Below are positions 9,121 through 18,211 of a DNA stretch of 64,000 nucleotides, piece by piece. Positions within the stretch are counted from its first letter, which is position 1; each line of letters opens with the position of its first letter. The DNA lies in the NCBI GenBank assembly GCA_965218775.1, contig CBDCLS010000006.1, positions 1,426,001 through 1,490,000 of the forward strand, given 5' to 3'. The position numbers were made by a program, and so were the translations under genes. The notes under the pieces were generated by a model. The model worked only from the letters and a program-made list of their open reading frames with translations, made no database searches and was not told where the DNA came from. Source of the DNA: CAUZIZ01 sp965218775. Its GTDB lineage: Bacteria; Acidobacteriota; UBA6911; RPQK01; JAJDTT01.

Positions 9121-9899
9121 ATTTGGGTTGCTGCCAGCCGCGCTGGATCATTCAGGGGAACTCCTGCGCGAACAAGGGGTAAGAGGTTTTCCTTCGAAAT
9201 TCGCTTGTTCGATATTCTGCGGTTCGAGATTTCCACCGGTCGCCTTTGCAGAGCAGGGAAGAAAGGCTGAATCACGAACCGCAAAACACCGAACATGCGA
9301 ACTTCGAAGTGTGACCGGCAACGAATTCTTGAAGTTTCAGCTTAGTCCAGCCGCCGGCTGGGAGCCGGATCATTCGAGAAAGAAACTTCGAAGTACCTGT
9401 TCAGGATTGAGGGAATCAAAATAGAGGTCAATCCCAACGGGATTGCGTATTCCAGCCCAGGGCCACTGGAAAAAGATGTGAAGGAACATGCAGTCGCAGT
9501 GCCCGTTGATGACCCGGTTGGGCACGTAAGAGGGGAGGTCGGCCATCCCGCTGACCGGGACCGCCACCGCCACTCTGGGGTCGGCTGCGACGATCCAGAA
9601 ACTCAGGCAGAAGCGGTGGGTGGTGCTCATTCCTTTCGCGGGGCTGGCTATCTGCCGCTCGGATCAGTTGTGCGATGCCATCCATGGCCACGATGGCAGC
9701 GACGGAGGGAATCGATTCCGCGAACTCGAGCCATGCCGAGCTCGCGAACCTCTGGCTAACCACCGGTACCCTGTAACACAAGGGTACTAGTGATACACTG
9801 ACACAGCAAAACGCGTCAAGCGCAAACGGTGGGGTTCGTTGACTCCGAACTCTTGCATGGGATAAACCTTTTCGGCAACTCTGAAGGTCGGCGGATATT
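9121..9899. other. Intergenic stretch with a hydrolase relic and a hairpin
   Basis: The 779 bp between the barrel gene and the TonB receptor have no intact gene. A minus-strand hydrolase relic lies at 9370-9630. A 7-bp hairpin (GTACCCT/AGGGTAC, 9766-9787) lies about 115 bp before the receptor start and could be an attenuator or terminator. The rest shows nothing I recognise. Confidence 0.5.
9370..9630 (-). pseudogene. Alpha/beta-hydrolase (acetylxylan-esterase-like) relic
   Basis: An 86-codon frame contains AADPRVAVAVPVSGMADL and INGHCDCMF, sequence I associate with secreted acetylxylan-esterase-like alpha/beta hydrolases of Acidobacteriota and Planctomycetota. The catalytic serine region and both gene ends are missing, so this is a decayed fragment. 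Family identification is from memory. Confidence 0.45.
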
Positions 9900-12800
9900 G
9901 TGAAATCGTATCCTTGTGGCGCTCCCGCACCTGCTTCTTCAGGTACATGGCTGAAATCGCTGGCATTGGTAACACCAGCGTTACGCTGTGTGCCGATCCT
10001 ACTCTGGACCCTGTTGTTGACGTGGGGTTTGGGCTGGTCACAGACGGCCACCTCGACCTTGGTGGTCAGGGTGCAGGATGAATCAGCACGGGTGCTGCCC
10101 GGAGTTCAGATTCGTCTGATAAACGAATCAACGGGTCTGGAGCGGAACGGGACTACCGGTAGCAGTGGGACCCTGGGCCTACCCCTGCTAAAGCCCGGAA
10201 ACTATACGGTTAGGGCCTCACTGGATGGTTTCAGGACCGAAGTCGTCGAGCGGGCTCACCTCGGCGTAGGCTTGAAGTCTGCTCTGGACATTACCCTCGT
10301 GCCTGGAGGACCGGACGAAAGCGTTGTGGTCTTGGCAAACCGCGAGCTGCTCCGTCCAGCCAACGCCACTTTCGGCGAGGTCCTGGACAACCGAACGATC
10401 ATGGCCATGCCCCTCAATGGGCGCCAGTTCTTGGAGTTGGCCCTGCTCTCACCAGGCAGCGCTCCCCCTGCCCCGGGCTCGGAACTCGCCAGCCAGAACA
10501 GCAGCGGCATCAACGTCAACGGGGCCAGGGAAAGCTCCAATAATTTCCTTCTCGACGGAGTTGATAACAACGATCTCTACCTGAATCGCTTCGTGATCAA
10601 CCCGAGTATCGACGCCATTCAGGAGTTCACGATTGCGTCGAACAACTTCGACGCCGAGTACGGCCGCAGTGCGGGTTCGCAGGTGAACGTAGCGTTGAAA
10701 AGTGGTGGACGCCAACTGCATGGATCGATCTACGAGTTTTTTCGCCACTCGGGGATGGATGCGCGAAACTTCTTCGATCAGGGGCAGGAAGCTGCTCTGC
10801 TTCGCCAGAGCCAGTTTGGGGGAAGTCTGGGAGGTCCGATGGGGCCATCGGGCAACTTTTTTTTCATCAATGCCGAAGCCTTGAGGAGTCGAAGGGCCGA
10901 AACCCGCACCAGTTCAGTCCCCAGTGTGTTGGAAAGGCAGGGTGACTTCGGACTGAGCGCGAATCCCATACGGGATCCTTTTTCGGGGGAGCCTTTCGAT
11001 CAGAATCGGATTCCGCTGGGCCGCATCGACCCCGTCGGAGCAATGGTTGCAGCCCTTTATCCGGACCCCAACACGGAGATGTCGACTAGGAATCTCGTCA
11101 CCTCTCCCGTCGGAACCGCTCGTTTGACCCAGTTCACCGTCAAGACCGACCATGAAATCTCGGACAAGACCTCACTCTTTTTGCGCTACAGCCTGGGCGA
11201 TGATCTCAGGAAGATTCCTTTTTCCGATGGCGGCCCCAACTTCTCCGGTTTTGGAACGAGTGTCCTCGACCGGGGGCAGAACCTTGCCGTCGGGTCCACC
11301 CGAGTTGTGTCTTCCCGCACGCTCAACGAATTTCGCTTCGGCTACAACCGGCTGCGCCGCGATGTGCTGGCTGAAAACTCGGAGTTCGATGGGTTTTCTG
11401 CGCTGGGGATGCAGGGACCTGAGCTGAGCGCTTTGGAGCAGGGATATCCAACGTTTGTCGTCAGTGGCTACCAGAGACTCGGTGACGATCCCAACCTTCC
11501 GACAGTTCGTCGAACAGGTCATATCCATTTTTCCGATGTCTTGAGTCTCCAGCGAGGACGCCATCACTTGAAGTTGGGAGGAGAGATCAGGCGTTACAAG
11601 GAGACTGGCTTTACACGGCTCTTCCCACGCGGACAGGTCATCTTCACTGGCGCCTTCAGCGGGGATGCGCTCGCGGATGTGTTGCTCGGATTTCCGTCCC
11701 TGAGTCTTCTGGGCATCAATAATAACGATCAGTCTCTCCACACCTGGTCCTTCAATGGGTTCGTTCAGGATGATTGGCATCTCAGCCCAACCGTCACCCT
11801 GAATCTTGGATTACGGTACGAGTACAACCGCCCTCCTGTGGACTCGGAGGACCGTTTGACCATCTTCGATCCGGGCAGCCAGACCCTGCTTCCGGTGGCC
11901 AAGGGTGGAGTCCCGCGCTCAGGTGTGGAGTCGGATCTCAACAATTTCGGCCCGCGACTGGGGCTGGCCTGGGACCCTTCCGGGTCAGGGAGGCTGATAG
12001 TAAGGACTGGATACGGGGTCTTTTACGATATTGGAACACTGATAGAAAACTCCTCTCTGTACTTCAATCCTCCGTTCTTCAACCTGAATTTGTTTTCGGG
12101 CTTCGCCGGACCGCTTACTTTGGGTCAGGCGTTCCCCACCGAGCTGGGCTTCGCGTTGCCTCCTTCGCCCATCACATTGGATCGCCGTTTCAGAACGGCG
12201 TACTCACAGCACTGGAGCCTCGGTCTCAGCGGAGACGTCGTTGGGAATGTCGTCCTGGAGGCGCGCTACGTGGGTACAAAGGGGACCAAGCTGGTTTCCA
12301 AGCGCGACCTGAATCAACCCGCACCTGGGCGAGAGCCCCTCTTTGAGCGCCGGCCCATCTCCGGCTTCGACAACATCCTTTTCATCGAAGCAGCCGGTTC
12401 CTCTATCTATCATGCGCTGCAGCTGAGAACTCACAAGAGGCTGTCAAGAGGGCTTTCCTTCCTGGGCGCTTACACCTACTCCAAGTCGATAGACAATGCT
12501 TCCTCGTTCCTCGGGTCGGACGGTTACAACGATACTCCTCAGGACAGCAGGAACCTGGCGGCGGAGAGGGCACTCTCCAATTTTGATCTGCGACACCGCA
12601 TCTCCTGGTCGATGCTCTACCTCCTGCCTTCAGCTGCGAATCACCGTTTTTTTCGTGGTTGGCAGCTAAGCACGCTGATCGCCGTCCAGTCAGGAAGACC
12701 GCTGACGCCGATACTGGAGCTGGACAACAGCAATACCGGAAATATCGGTGGGATCTTCGGCTACGATCGTCCCAATCTGGTTGGCAACCATCAGTTTTCC

Positions 12801-13103
12801 TCCGGAGATCCCGACCAGTATTTTGACGCGAGTGCCTTTGTAGCTGCGGATCCTTTTCACTTTGGGAATGCCGGGCGAAACATCATTATTGGACCCGGCT
12901 TCGCCAGCCTGGATGCAGCACTGTCCAAGGTATTCACTGTCGGTCAAGAGCACAAGATTCAGTTTCGAGTCGAAGTCTTCAACGGATTGAATCGAGCTAA
13001 CTTCAGATTGCCGGAGGGGTTTGTCGGAAGGCCTACTTTTGGGCAGATTCTCTCCGCTTCGCCGGGCCGCGAACTGCAGCTTTCGCTGCGCTATTCCTTC
13101 TAA
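9900..13103 (+). CDS. Oar-like TonB-dependent receptor with carboxypeptidase-regulatory domain
   Basis: 1067 residues. A signal peptide (PILLWTLLLTWGLGWSQ) is followed by a carboxypeptidase-regulatory-like domain (about 50-135; LVVRVQDESARVLPGVQIRL to GNYTVRASLDGF). Then comes a plug domain (about 150-270; NGRQFLELALLSPG, INVNGARESSNNFLLDG, IQEFTIASNNFDAEYGRSAG) and a large barrel ending in a C-terminal Phe (LSLRYSF). This is the large SusC/Oar-like receptor type abundant in Acidobacteriota, thought to import oligosaccharides or peptides with TonB energy. No SusD-like partner is adjacent. GTG start at 9900 with a weak ribosome site. The amidohydrolase follows 11 bp downstream, probably co-transcribed. 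Confidence 0.9.
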   Translation: MKSYPCGAPAPASSGTWLKSLALVTPALRCVPILLWTLLLTWGLGWSQTATSTLVVRVQDESARVLPGVQIRLINESTGLERNGTTGSSGTLGLPLLKPGNYTVRASLDGFRTEVVERAHLGVGLKSALDITLVPGGPDESVVVLANRELLRPANATFGEVLDNRTIMAMPLNGRQFLELALLSPGSAPPAPGSELASQNSSGINVNGARESSNNFLLDGVDNNDLYLNRFVINPSIDAIQEFTIASNNFDAEYGRSAGSQVNVALKSGGRQLHGSIYEFFRHSGMDARNFFDQGQEAALLRQSQFGGSLGGPMGPSGNFFFINAEALRSRRAETRTSSVPSVLERQGDFGLSANPIRDPFSGEPFDQNRIPLGRIDPVGAMVAALYPDPNTEMSTRNLVTSPVGTARLTQFTVKTDHEISDKTSLFLRYSLGDDLRKIPFSDGGPNFSGFGTSVLDRGQNLAVGSTRVVSSRTLNEFRFGYNRLRRDVLAENSEFDGFSALGMQGPELSALEQGYPTFVVSGYQRLGDDPNLPTVRRTGHIHFSDVLSLQRGRHHLKLGGEIRRYKETGFTRLFPRGQVIFTGAFSGDALADVLLGFPSLSLLGINNNDQSLHTWSFNGFVQDDWHLSPTVTLNLGLRYEYNRPPVDSEDRLTIFDPGSQTLLPVAKGGVPRSGVESDLNNFGPRLGLAWDPSGSGRLIVRTGYGVFYDIGTLIENSSLYFNPPFFNLNLFSGFAGPLTLGQAFPTELGFALPPSPITLDRRFRTAYSQHWSLGLSGDVVGNVVLEARYVGTKGTKLVSKRDLNQPAPGREPLFERRPISGFDNILFIEAAGSSIYHALQLRTHKRLSRGLSFLGAYTYSKSIDNASSFLGSDGYNDTPQDSRNLAAERALSNFDLRHRISWSMLYLLPSAANHRFFRGWQLSTLIAVQSGRPLTPILELDNSNTGNIGGIFGYDRPNLVGNHQFSSGDPDQYFDASAFVAADPFHFGNAGRNIIIGPGFASLDAALSKVFTVGQEHKIQFRVEVFNGLNRANFRLPEGFVGRPTFGQILSASPGRELQLSLRYSF

Positions 13104-13114
13104 ACGAGGCACCC

Positions 13115-14356
13115 ATGAAGCTCATTCTCACCCAACATCTGGTGGATGGGACCGGCCAGGGTACCCGAGCCAACCAGGCAGTGCTAGTGGACGATGACCG
13201 CGTCGCCTCAGTAGGTCCAGCCGACGAAATCCAGCGGCAAGCTCCGCCTGAAGCCGAGATCCTCGACCTGGGCAGCGCCTGTCTGGCTCCCGGGTTGATC
13301 GACGGACATACACACCTGAGCCTGGCCGGTGATGGGACCGACTACGTCGAGATGTTTTCCAAGACCGACGAAATGATGGTGCTCATAGGTGTGCAGAATC
13401 TGAGACACCATCTAGAGGCCGGTATTACCACGATCCGGGAACACGGAGCCCGCAACAAGGTCGGTTTCACCCTCAAGGAAGCACTGGGGCACGGCTACAT
13501 CGAGGGGCCTCGGATGTTGGTAAGTGGACGGCCTGTGACCTGTACCGGTGGACACTTCCATATGTGTAATGAGATCGCCGACGGAGTAGATCAGATGCGG
13601 GAGTCGGTGCGCCGCCTGGTCCACGAAGGCGCCGACTATATCAAGATCATGGCTTCGGGAGGTGGGACTCTAGGTACCATCCCCGGCGTGGCCACATACT
13701 CTGTGGAGGAGCTTCATGCCGCCGTACACGAAGCGCATCACTTCCATCGTCTCACCGCCGCACACTGTCGCGCTAAGGAATCCATGGTTCGCGCAGTGAA
13801 ATCTGGAATTGACCTCATGGAGCACGCCGAGTTTCTCGAACCTGATGACCAGATGCGATTCGATCCCAAGTTGGCGGAGATGATGGCTGAGTCGGGCATC
13901 TGGGTCAGCCCCACACTACAAGCTTGGACCAACTATCCGAGAATCGTAGCATTGAGAGAACGACGCGATGCCGGCGAGATCCAGCCTTCCGAAGAAACTG
14001 AGCTCCAGCAGCTGGAGCGGCGGATGGAAGGCCGGTTGGATATCATGAGGCGAATGCTCGACTATGGCATGAAGGATCGAATCGTACCCGGCACTGACTC
14101 AGGTGTCGGCCTCCTGGCTTTCGGGCACCTGGACTACGACCTTCAACTGTTGGTGCAGGTCGGCTTCACGCCGGCGGAGGCGCTGGAGTCCGCTACCCGC
14201 ATCTCCGCGCAAGCGATTGGGATGGAGCAAGAGGTTGGGACAATCGAACCCGGAAAGATCGCCGACCTGGTGGCACTTGATGGCGATCCGAATCAAGATG
14301 TGACCGCCACTAGCCGCGTGACGGCGGTGTTCCAGGGCGGGCGCCAGATTTCTTAG
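13115..14356 (+). CDS. Metal-dependent amidohydrolase (imidazolonepropionase/prolidase-like)
   Basis: 413 residues, amidohydrolase superfamily TIM barrel. The first metal motif HxH is at DGHTHLSL (H65, H67). Then a lysine in DYIKIMASGGG that would be the carboxylated bridging ligand, histidines in LTAAHCRA and MEHAEFL, and the catalytic aspartate in VPGTDSG. The C-terminal EPGKIADLVALDGDP closes the beta-sandwich domain. This set resembles Xaa-Pro or Xaa-Arg dipeptidases of the Sgx9260/Cc2672 type, but the substrate is not set by sequence. No signal peptide: cytoplasmic. Follows the TonB receptor by 11 bp with a GAGG ribosome site, suggesting joint uptake and hydrolysis of a peptide-like compound. 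Confidence 0.85.
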   Translation: MKLILTQHLVDGTGQGTRANQAVLVDDDRVASVGPADEIQRQAPPEAEILDLGSACLAPGLIDGHTHLSLAGDGTDYVEMFSKTDEMMVLIGVQNLRHHLEAGITTIREHGARNKVGFTLKEALGHGYIEGPRMLVSGRPVTCTGGHFHMCNEIADGVDQMRESVRRLVHEGADYIKIMASGGGTLGTIPGVATYSVEELHAAVHEAHHFHRLTAAHCRAKESMVRAVKSGIDLMEHAEFLEPDDQMRFDPKLAEMMAESGIWVSPTLQAWTNYPRIVALRERRDAGEIQPSEETELQQLERRMEGRLDIMRRMLDYGMKDRIVPGTDSGVGLLAFGHLDYDLQLLVQVGFTPAEALESATRISAQAIGMEQEVGTIEPGKIADLVALDGDPNQDVTATSRVTAVFQGGRQIS

Positions 14357-14363
14357 GGCTGCC

Positions 14364-14531
14364 TTCCCTTGCCTTTGCCCTTGCTCTGATCTCGTCTACT
14401 GTTCGTATCAGCCTCTTGCTGAGTTGACGGCGTGTGCCCTGATTTTGCCCTCACCTATGACGAGCGCAACAGGCCAACAGAACTCAAGATGATAGGCGGG
14501 CAAGGGCGCGGGCAAAGGCAAGGACGAGGGA
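14364..14531. repeat. GGGCAAGGGC-type inverted-repeat element
   Basis: Pyrimidine-rich arm CCTTGCCTTTGCCC (about 14367-14380) faces the purine-rich arm GGGCAAGGGCGCGGGCAAAG (about 14499-14518). The same arms flank a four-helix-bundle relic at 52323-52550. The 110 bp between the arms have no recognisable gene. It lies between the convergent amidohydrolase and rpoD genes. Confidence 0.5.
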
Positions 14532-14567
14532 GAAGAACTTGCTAGAGAGCTACCGAAGTAGATTCCG

Positions 14568-16160
14568 CTACATTCTGATGGCGCCAACGGCGTGCGCCCC
14601 ATTCACTTTGAGCTTGATCTGGGAGATGGGCCAGAGAGCCACCGGACGGCGCAACTTCCGAAGCGCTTCGGCCTCAATCTGGCGGATGCGTTCCCGAGTC
14701 AGACAAAAACGCTGACCAATTTCTTCAAGCGTATGCTCGTGGCCTTCGCCGATTCCGAAACGCATGCGAAGGATGGCGCCCTCCCTTGGGGTCAAGTTTC
14801 CAAGGGCCATGGCGCTCTGCTCCTCTAACCGCAGATTGATGACTTTCTCGACCGGCGAGGACAGGTTTCGATCTTCAATGAGATCACCGATGCGGCTTTC
14901 TTCGCCTTCGCTCAATGGTGTCTCGAGCGAGACGGGATCCTGACCGATCTTCAAGGCTTTCTGAACCGTACTCACGGGCATGTCAGCTCGGCTGGCAATC
15001 TCCAGGGGAGTAGGATCCTGACCGTTCTCCTGGACCAGCTCGCGAGAAACACGGGCCGACTTGTTGATGGCCTGGATCATGTGTTCGGGAATGCGGATGG
15101 TGCGTCCGGTATCTGAGATTGCACGATGGATGGCCTGTCGGATCCACCAGTGTGCGTAGGTTGAAAACTTGAAGCCGCGGCGGTAGTCGAACTTGTCGAC
15201 CGCCTTCATCAGGCCGATGTTGCCTTCCTGGATCAAGTCCAGCAACTGCAAGCCTTTCAAGCGATACTTCCGAGCTACCGAAACCACCAGCCGTAGATTT
15301 GCCTCGACCAGCTCCTTCTTGGCCGCATCCATTTCCAGCTGTCCAGCCTTGATTCTGGTTACAGTCGACGCCAGTCGTCTCAGTCCCGGCCCTAGTGAGG
15401 TCTCCACCTCCTGGAGTTTTGAGCCGATCTCCTCGATTCGAGCCCGGACCCTGTCTCGTTCCAGTGATTCCACTTGGGAAAGCTGAATCCTATTCAACTG
15501 GTCGTTTTCGAGTTCCAGGGCTTCCAGCTGCTCCAAGGTGTCCTTCGCCAACTGAAGCAGCTCCTGGTTGACCTCGTCTGTGAGTCCGAGACTCCGGATG
15601 CGCTGAGCAATCGTAATTCGGTAGCGGGCAACCTGGATGTTGGCCCCTGAACTCGCCGTACGCTTGCTGCCCGAACCTTGAGTCTTCGTCTCTAGTTTGT
15701 TCGCCCTCTTTTCCAGGGCTGCGATCGCCTGCACTTCCTCGCATAGCTTCTGACGCCAGGACTCTCTCTGTTCCTCACTGACATCGTCCTCGTTGCAGTT
15801 GATCAGGTTCTTTAGGTCGTATCCCTCATCCTGCAGACTCTGGGCTCGTTCCAGAATCCATCCCACGACCACCGGAGATCGAAGGAGGGCACGGTGGACA
15901 ATCTGTTTTCCCCGGTCGATGCGTTTGGCGAGCTCGATCTCTTTCTCCCTGCTTAGGAGGGGAACCGATCCCATTTCCCTCAAGTAGATCCGCACGGCAT
16001 CGTTTGCCTGATCGGTCTCGTCCTCAAGGAGATTTGGTTCTTCCCCATCCTCTTGATCTGACCCCGCTACCCAAGCAGTTGGGCCGGTCGAGAATAGTTC
16101 AGGGGCTGGTCCGCCAAGAAGATCCGGATTATCGTCACGAAGCGCCATGGATTTTTTCAT
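14568..16160 (-). CDS. rpoD: RNA polymerase sigma factor, RpoD/SigA type
   Basis: 530 residues. Region 1.2 at about 55-85 (DAVRIYLREMGSVPLLSREK). Regions 2.1-2.4 at about 285-360 (NLRLVVSVARKY, LDLIQEGNIGLMKAVDKFDY, FKFSTYAHWWIRQAI, TIRIPEHM). Region 3 follows, then region 4 with the -35-binding helix-turn-helix (HTLEEIGQRFCLTRERIRQI). Acidic region 1.1 is short. Variations from housekeeping factors are visible: AHWWIRQAIHRAISDTGRT where the usual sequence is ATWWIRQAITRSIADQART, and a 24-residue C-terminal tail (VALWPISQIKLKVNG...) in place of the usual short end. Primary or primary-like sigma factor. Monocistronic; a hairpin-rich repeat precedes it. Confidence 0.93.
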   Translation of the reverse strand: MKKSMALRDDNPDLLGGPAPELFSTGPTAWVAGSDQEDGEEPNLLEDETDQANDAVRIYLREMGSVPLLSREKEIELAKRIDRGKQIVHRALLRSPVVVGWILERAQSLQDEGYDLKNLINCNEDDVSEEQRESWRQKLCEEVQAIAALEKRANKLETKTQGSGSKRTASSGANIQVARYRITIAQRIRSLGLTDEVNQELLQLAKDTLEQLEALELENDQLNRIQLSQVESLERDRVRARIEEIGSKLQEVETSLGPGLRRLASTVTRIKAGQLEMDAAKKELVEANLRLVVSVARKYRLKGLQLLDLIQEGNIGLMKAVDKFDYRRGFKFSTYAHWWIRQAIHRAISDTGRTIRIPEHMIQAINKSARVSRELVQENGQDPTPLEIASRADMPVSTVQKALKIGQDPVSLETPLSEGEESRIGDLIEDRNLSSPVEKVINLRLEEQSAMALGNLTPREGAILRMRFGIGEGHEHTLEEIGQRFCLTRERIRQIEAEALRKLRRPVALWPISQIKLKVNGAHAVGAIRM

Positions 16161-16360
16161 CTTCTTTTCTCACTTGTAGGCATCAGCTCGTGGCTCAGTC
16201 CAAGTCTGAAAGATTTGTTTTCTCCCCTGTTGTGCTTACACGCATCTATTAGGATGCGGGTTTCCTAAATTTGTTTCTGGTGCTGTTGGAAAAGATAGGC
16301 ATGCATGTTGGAAAAGGCGTGCAATTCTGGGGCCTCTGGGGAGCAAGCGCCAAAATACAA

Positions 16361-16483
16361 GTTACAAGATACGACAAGATACAAACAAGTTCCAAATTCC
16401 AAGTGTGCACCCCGTCTCAGTCGAGAACCTGTTTGAAATTTGGAGCTTGGAACTTGTTTGTATCTTGTGTCTTGTATCTTGGT
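16361..16483. repeat. Long inverted repeat between fum and rpoD
   Basis: Arms of about 40 bp (ACAAGATACGACAAGATACA at 16364-16383, continuing CAAGTTCCAAATTCCAAG; facing CTTGGAACTTGTTTG at 16446-16460 and on to TCTTGTATCTTGG) separated by about 43 nt. It begins right after the fumarase stop and precedes rpoD on the same strand. It could act as a terminator or be a MITE-like repeat. The remaining 16161-16360 show no gene. Confidence 0.55.
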
Positions 16484-16485
16484 TA

Positions 16486-18129
16486 TTACTTAATCTGGAC
16501 CACCGACTGAGGGCTCGGCGCAAACTGGGTGTAGAAATCGGTGCCTTCGTGGTTGATCACGGTGAAGGCGGGAAAGTCTTCTACCTCGATACGCCAGATT
16601 GCCTCCATGCCCAGATCCTCGTAGTCCAATACTTCGACCTTCCTGATGCTGTGCTGGGCAAGTCGGGCGGCTGGACCTCCAATCGAGCCTAGGTAGAAGC
16701 CCCCGTGCTTGCCACAGGCATCTCTTACCTGGCGGGAGCGATTGCCCTTGGCTAGCATGACCATGCTTGCCTGGTGGCTCTGAAACAGATCCACATAGGG
16801 ATCCATCCTGCCCGCCGTGGTGGGCCCGAAAGATCCCGAGGCGTAGCCCTCGGGCTTCTTGGCAGGGCCAGCGTAGTAGAGCACGTGATCCTTGAGGTAC
16901 TGGGGCAGTTCTTCTCCGTTATCCAGCCGATCCTTGAGTCGCGCGTGCGCAATATCCCGGGCGACGACCATGGGACCCGATAAGGAGAGGCGAGTGGCCA
17001 CAGGGTGAGGCCGCAGCTGCCCCAGGATCTCGGGCATGGGACGGCTCAAATCGATCTCAACCACGTCATCTCCAAGTTCCTCCTCGGTAATATCTGGAAG
17101 ATATTGGGCCGGATTGGTCTCCAGCTGTTCCAAGAAGAGGCCCTCCTTGGTGATCTTACCCATGATCTGACGATCCGCGGAGCAGGAGACTCCCAGCCCC
17201 ACCGGACAGGAAGCCCCGTGCCGAGGCAGTCGAATAACCCGAACGTCGTGGGCAAAATACTTGCCTCCAAACTGGGCGCCGATTCCGATCTCGGTGGAGA
17301 GTTTAAAGATCTTTTTCTCCAGGTCATGGTCACGAAAGGCACGCCCGAACTCATTGCCTGAAGTGGGGAGATCGTCGAGATAGTGGGTACTGGCCAGCTT
17401 GAGGGTCTTCATGGTGAACTCCGCCGACATGCCTCCCACCACCAGGGCGAGGTGATACGGGGGACAGGCGGAAGTTCCCAGCGATCGAAGTTTCTCCTCC
17501 AAGAACCTCATCAGAGACTCAGGGTTCAGGAGGGCTTTGGTCTCCTGGTAGAGAAACATCTTGTTGGCCGAGCCACCCCCTTTGGCGATGAAGAGAAAAC
17601 GGTAGTCGTCGCCCGGTTCGGCGTGGATTTCAATCTGGGCAGGCAGATTGGTCTTCGTGTTCTGCTCCCGGTACATATCCAGGGGAGCAAGCTGCGAATA
17701 GCGCAGATTCCTCTCCTGAAACGCCTCATAGACCCCTCGAGACAGGGATTCGGCATCATCCCCAGAGGTGAAGACGTTCTGACCCTTGTAGCCCAGAACG
17801 ATCGCCGTGCCGGTGTCCTGACAGCCCGGCAAGACGCGAGCGGAGGCGATATTGGCGTTCTTGAGCAGCTCCTGAGCTACGAAGCGGTCGTTATCAGAAG
17901 CCTCTTCGTCTTCCAGGATCCGGGCAAGCTGTTTCAGGTGGCTAGATCGCAGCAGATGCGAGACATCATCCATCGCCACCCGGGCCATGAGAGTCAGGGC
18001 CTGGGGCTGCACCTTCAGAATTTCCTGGCCCTCGAAGCTTTGGATGGAGACGTAGTCGTCCGTCAATGTGCGGTAATCCGTAAGGTCGTCCTGGTGCTCG
18101 AAGATTGCCTGGTGTTTGAATCCAGCCAT
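16486..18129 (-). CDS. fumA: Class I (Fe-S) fumarate hydratase
   Basis: 547 residues from ATG 18129, which has GGAGGA 9 bp upstream; an upstream in-frame start at 18183 lacks this. Catalyses fumarate to malate in the TCA cycle. Iron-sulfur cysteines are visible in LPGCQDTGT and HGASCPVGLGVSC. The N-terminal alpha-domain and the C-terminal beta-domain (AYYAGPAKKPEGYASGSFGP-type region, GKHGGFYLGSIGGPAA) are both present, so this is the single-chain form. Oxygen-sensitive 4Fe-4S enzymes of this class fit with the ferredoxin-linked oxidoreductase nearby. Divergent from the MFS gene, 82 bp apart. Confidence 0.93.
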   Translation of the reverse strand: MAGFKHQAIFEHQDDLTDYRTLTDDYVSIQSFEGQEILKVQPQALTLMARVAMDDVSHLLRSSHLKQLARILEDEEASDNDRFVAQELLKNANIASARVLPGCQDTGTAIVLGYKGQNVFTSGDDAESLSRGVYEAFQERNLRYSQLAPLDMYREQNTKTNLPAQIEIHAEPGDDYRFLFIAKGGGSANKMFLYQETKALLNPESLMRFLEEKLRSLGTSACPPYHLALVVGGMSAEFTMKTLKLASTHYLDDLPTSGNEFGRAFRDHDLEKKIFKLSTEIGIGAQFGGKYFAHDVRVIRLPRHGASCPVGLGVSCSADRQIMGKITKEGLFLEQLETNPAQYLPDITEEELGDDVVEIDLSRPMPEILGQLRPHPVATRLSLSGPMVVARDIAHARLKDRLDNGEELPQYLKDHVLYYAGPAKKPEGYASGSFGPTTAGRMDPYVDLFQSHQASMVMLAKGNRSRQVRDACGKHGGFYLGSIGGPAARLAQHSIRKVEVLDYEDLGMEAIWRIEVEDFPAFTVINHEGTDFYTQFAPSPQSVVQIK

Positions 18130-18211
18130 TTCTATGATTCCTCCGGCCTTTATCTTAGCCCAATCGTACCAAGGCAGCGACAAATTGGGTCGAGCGGGCT
18201 AAGATCCCCCG

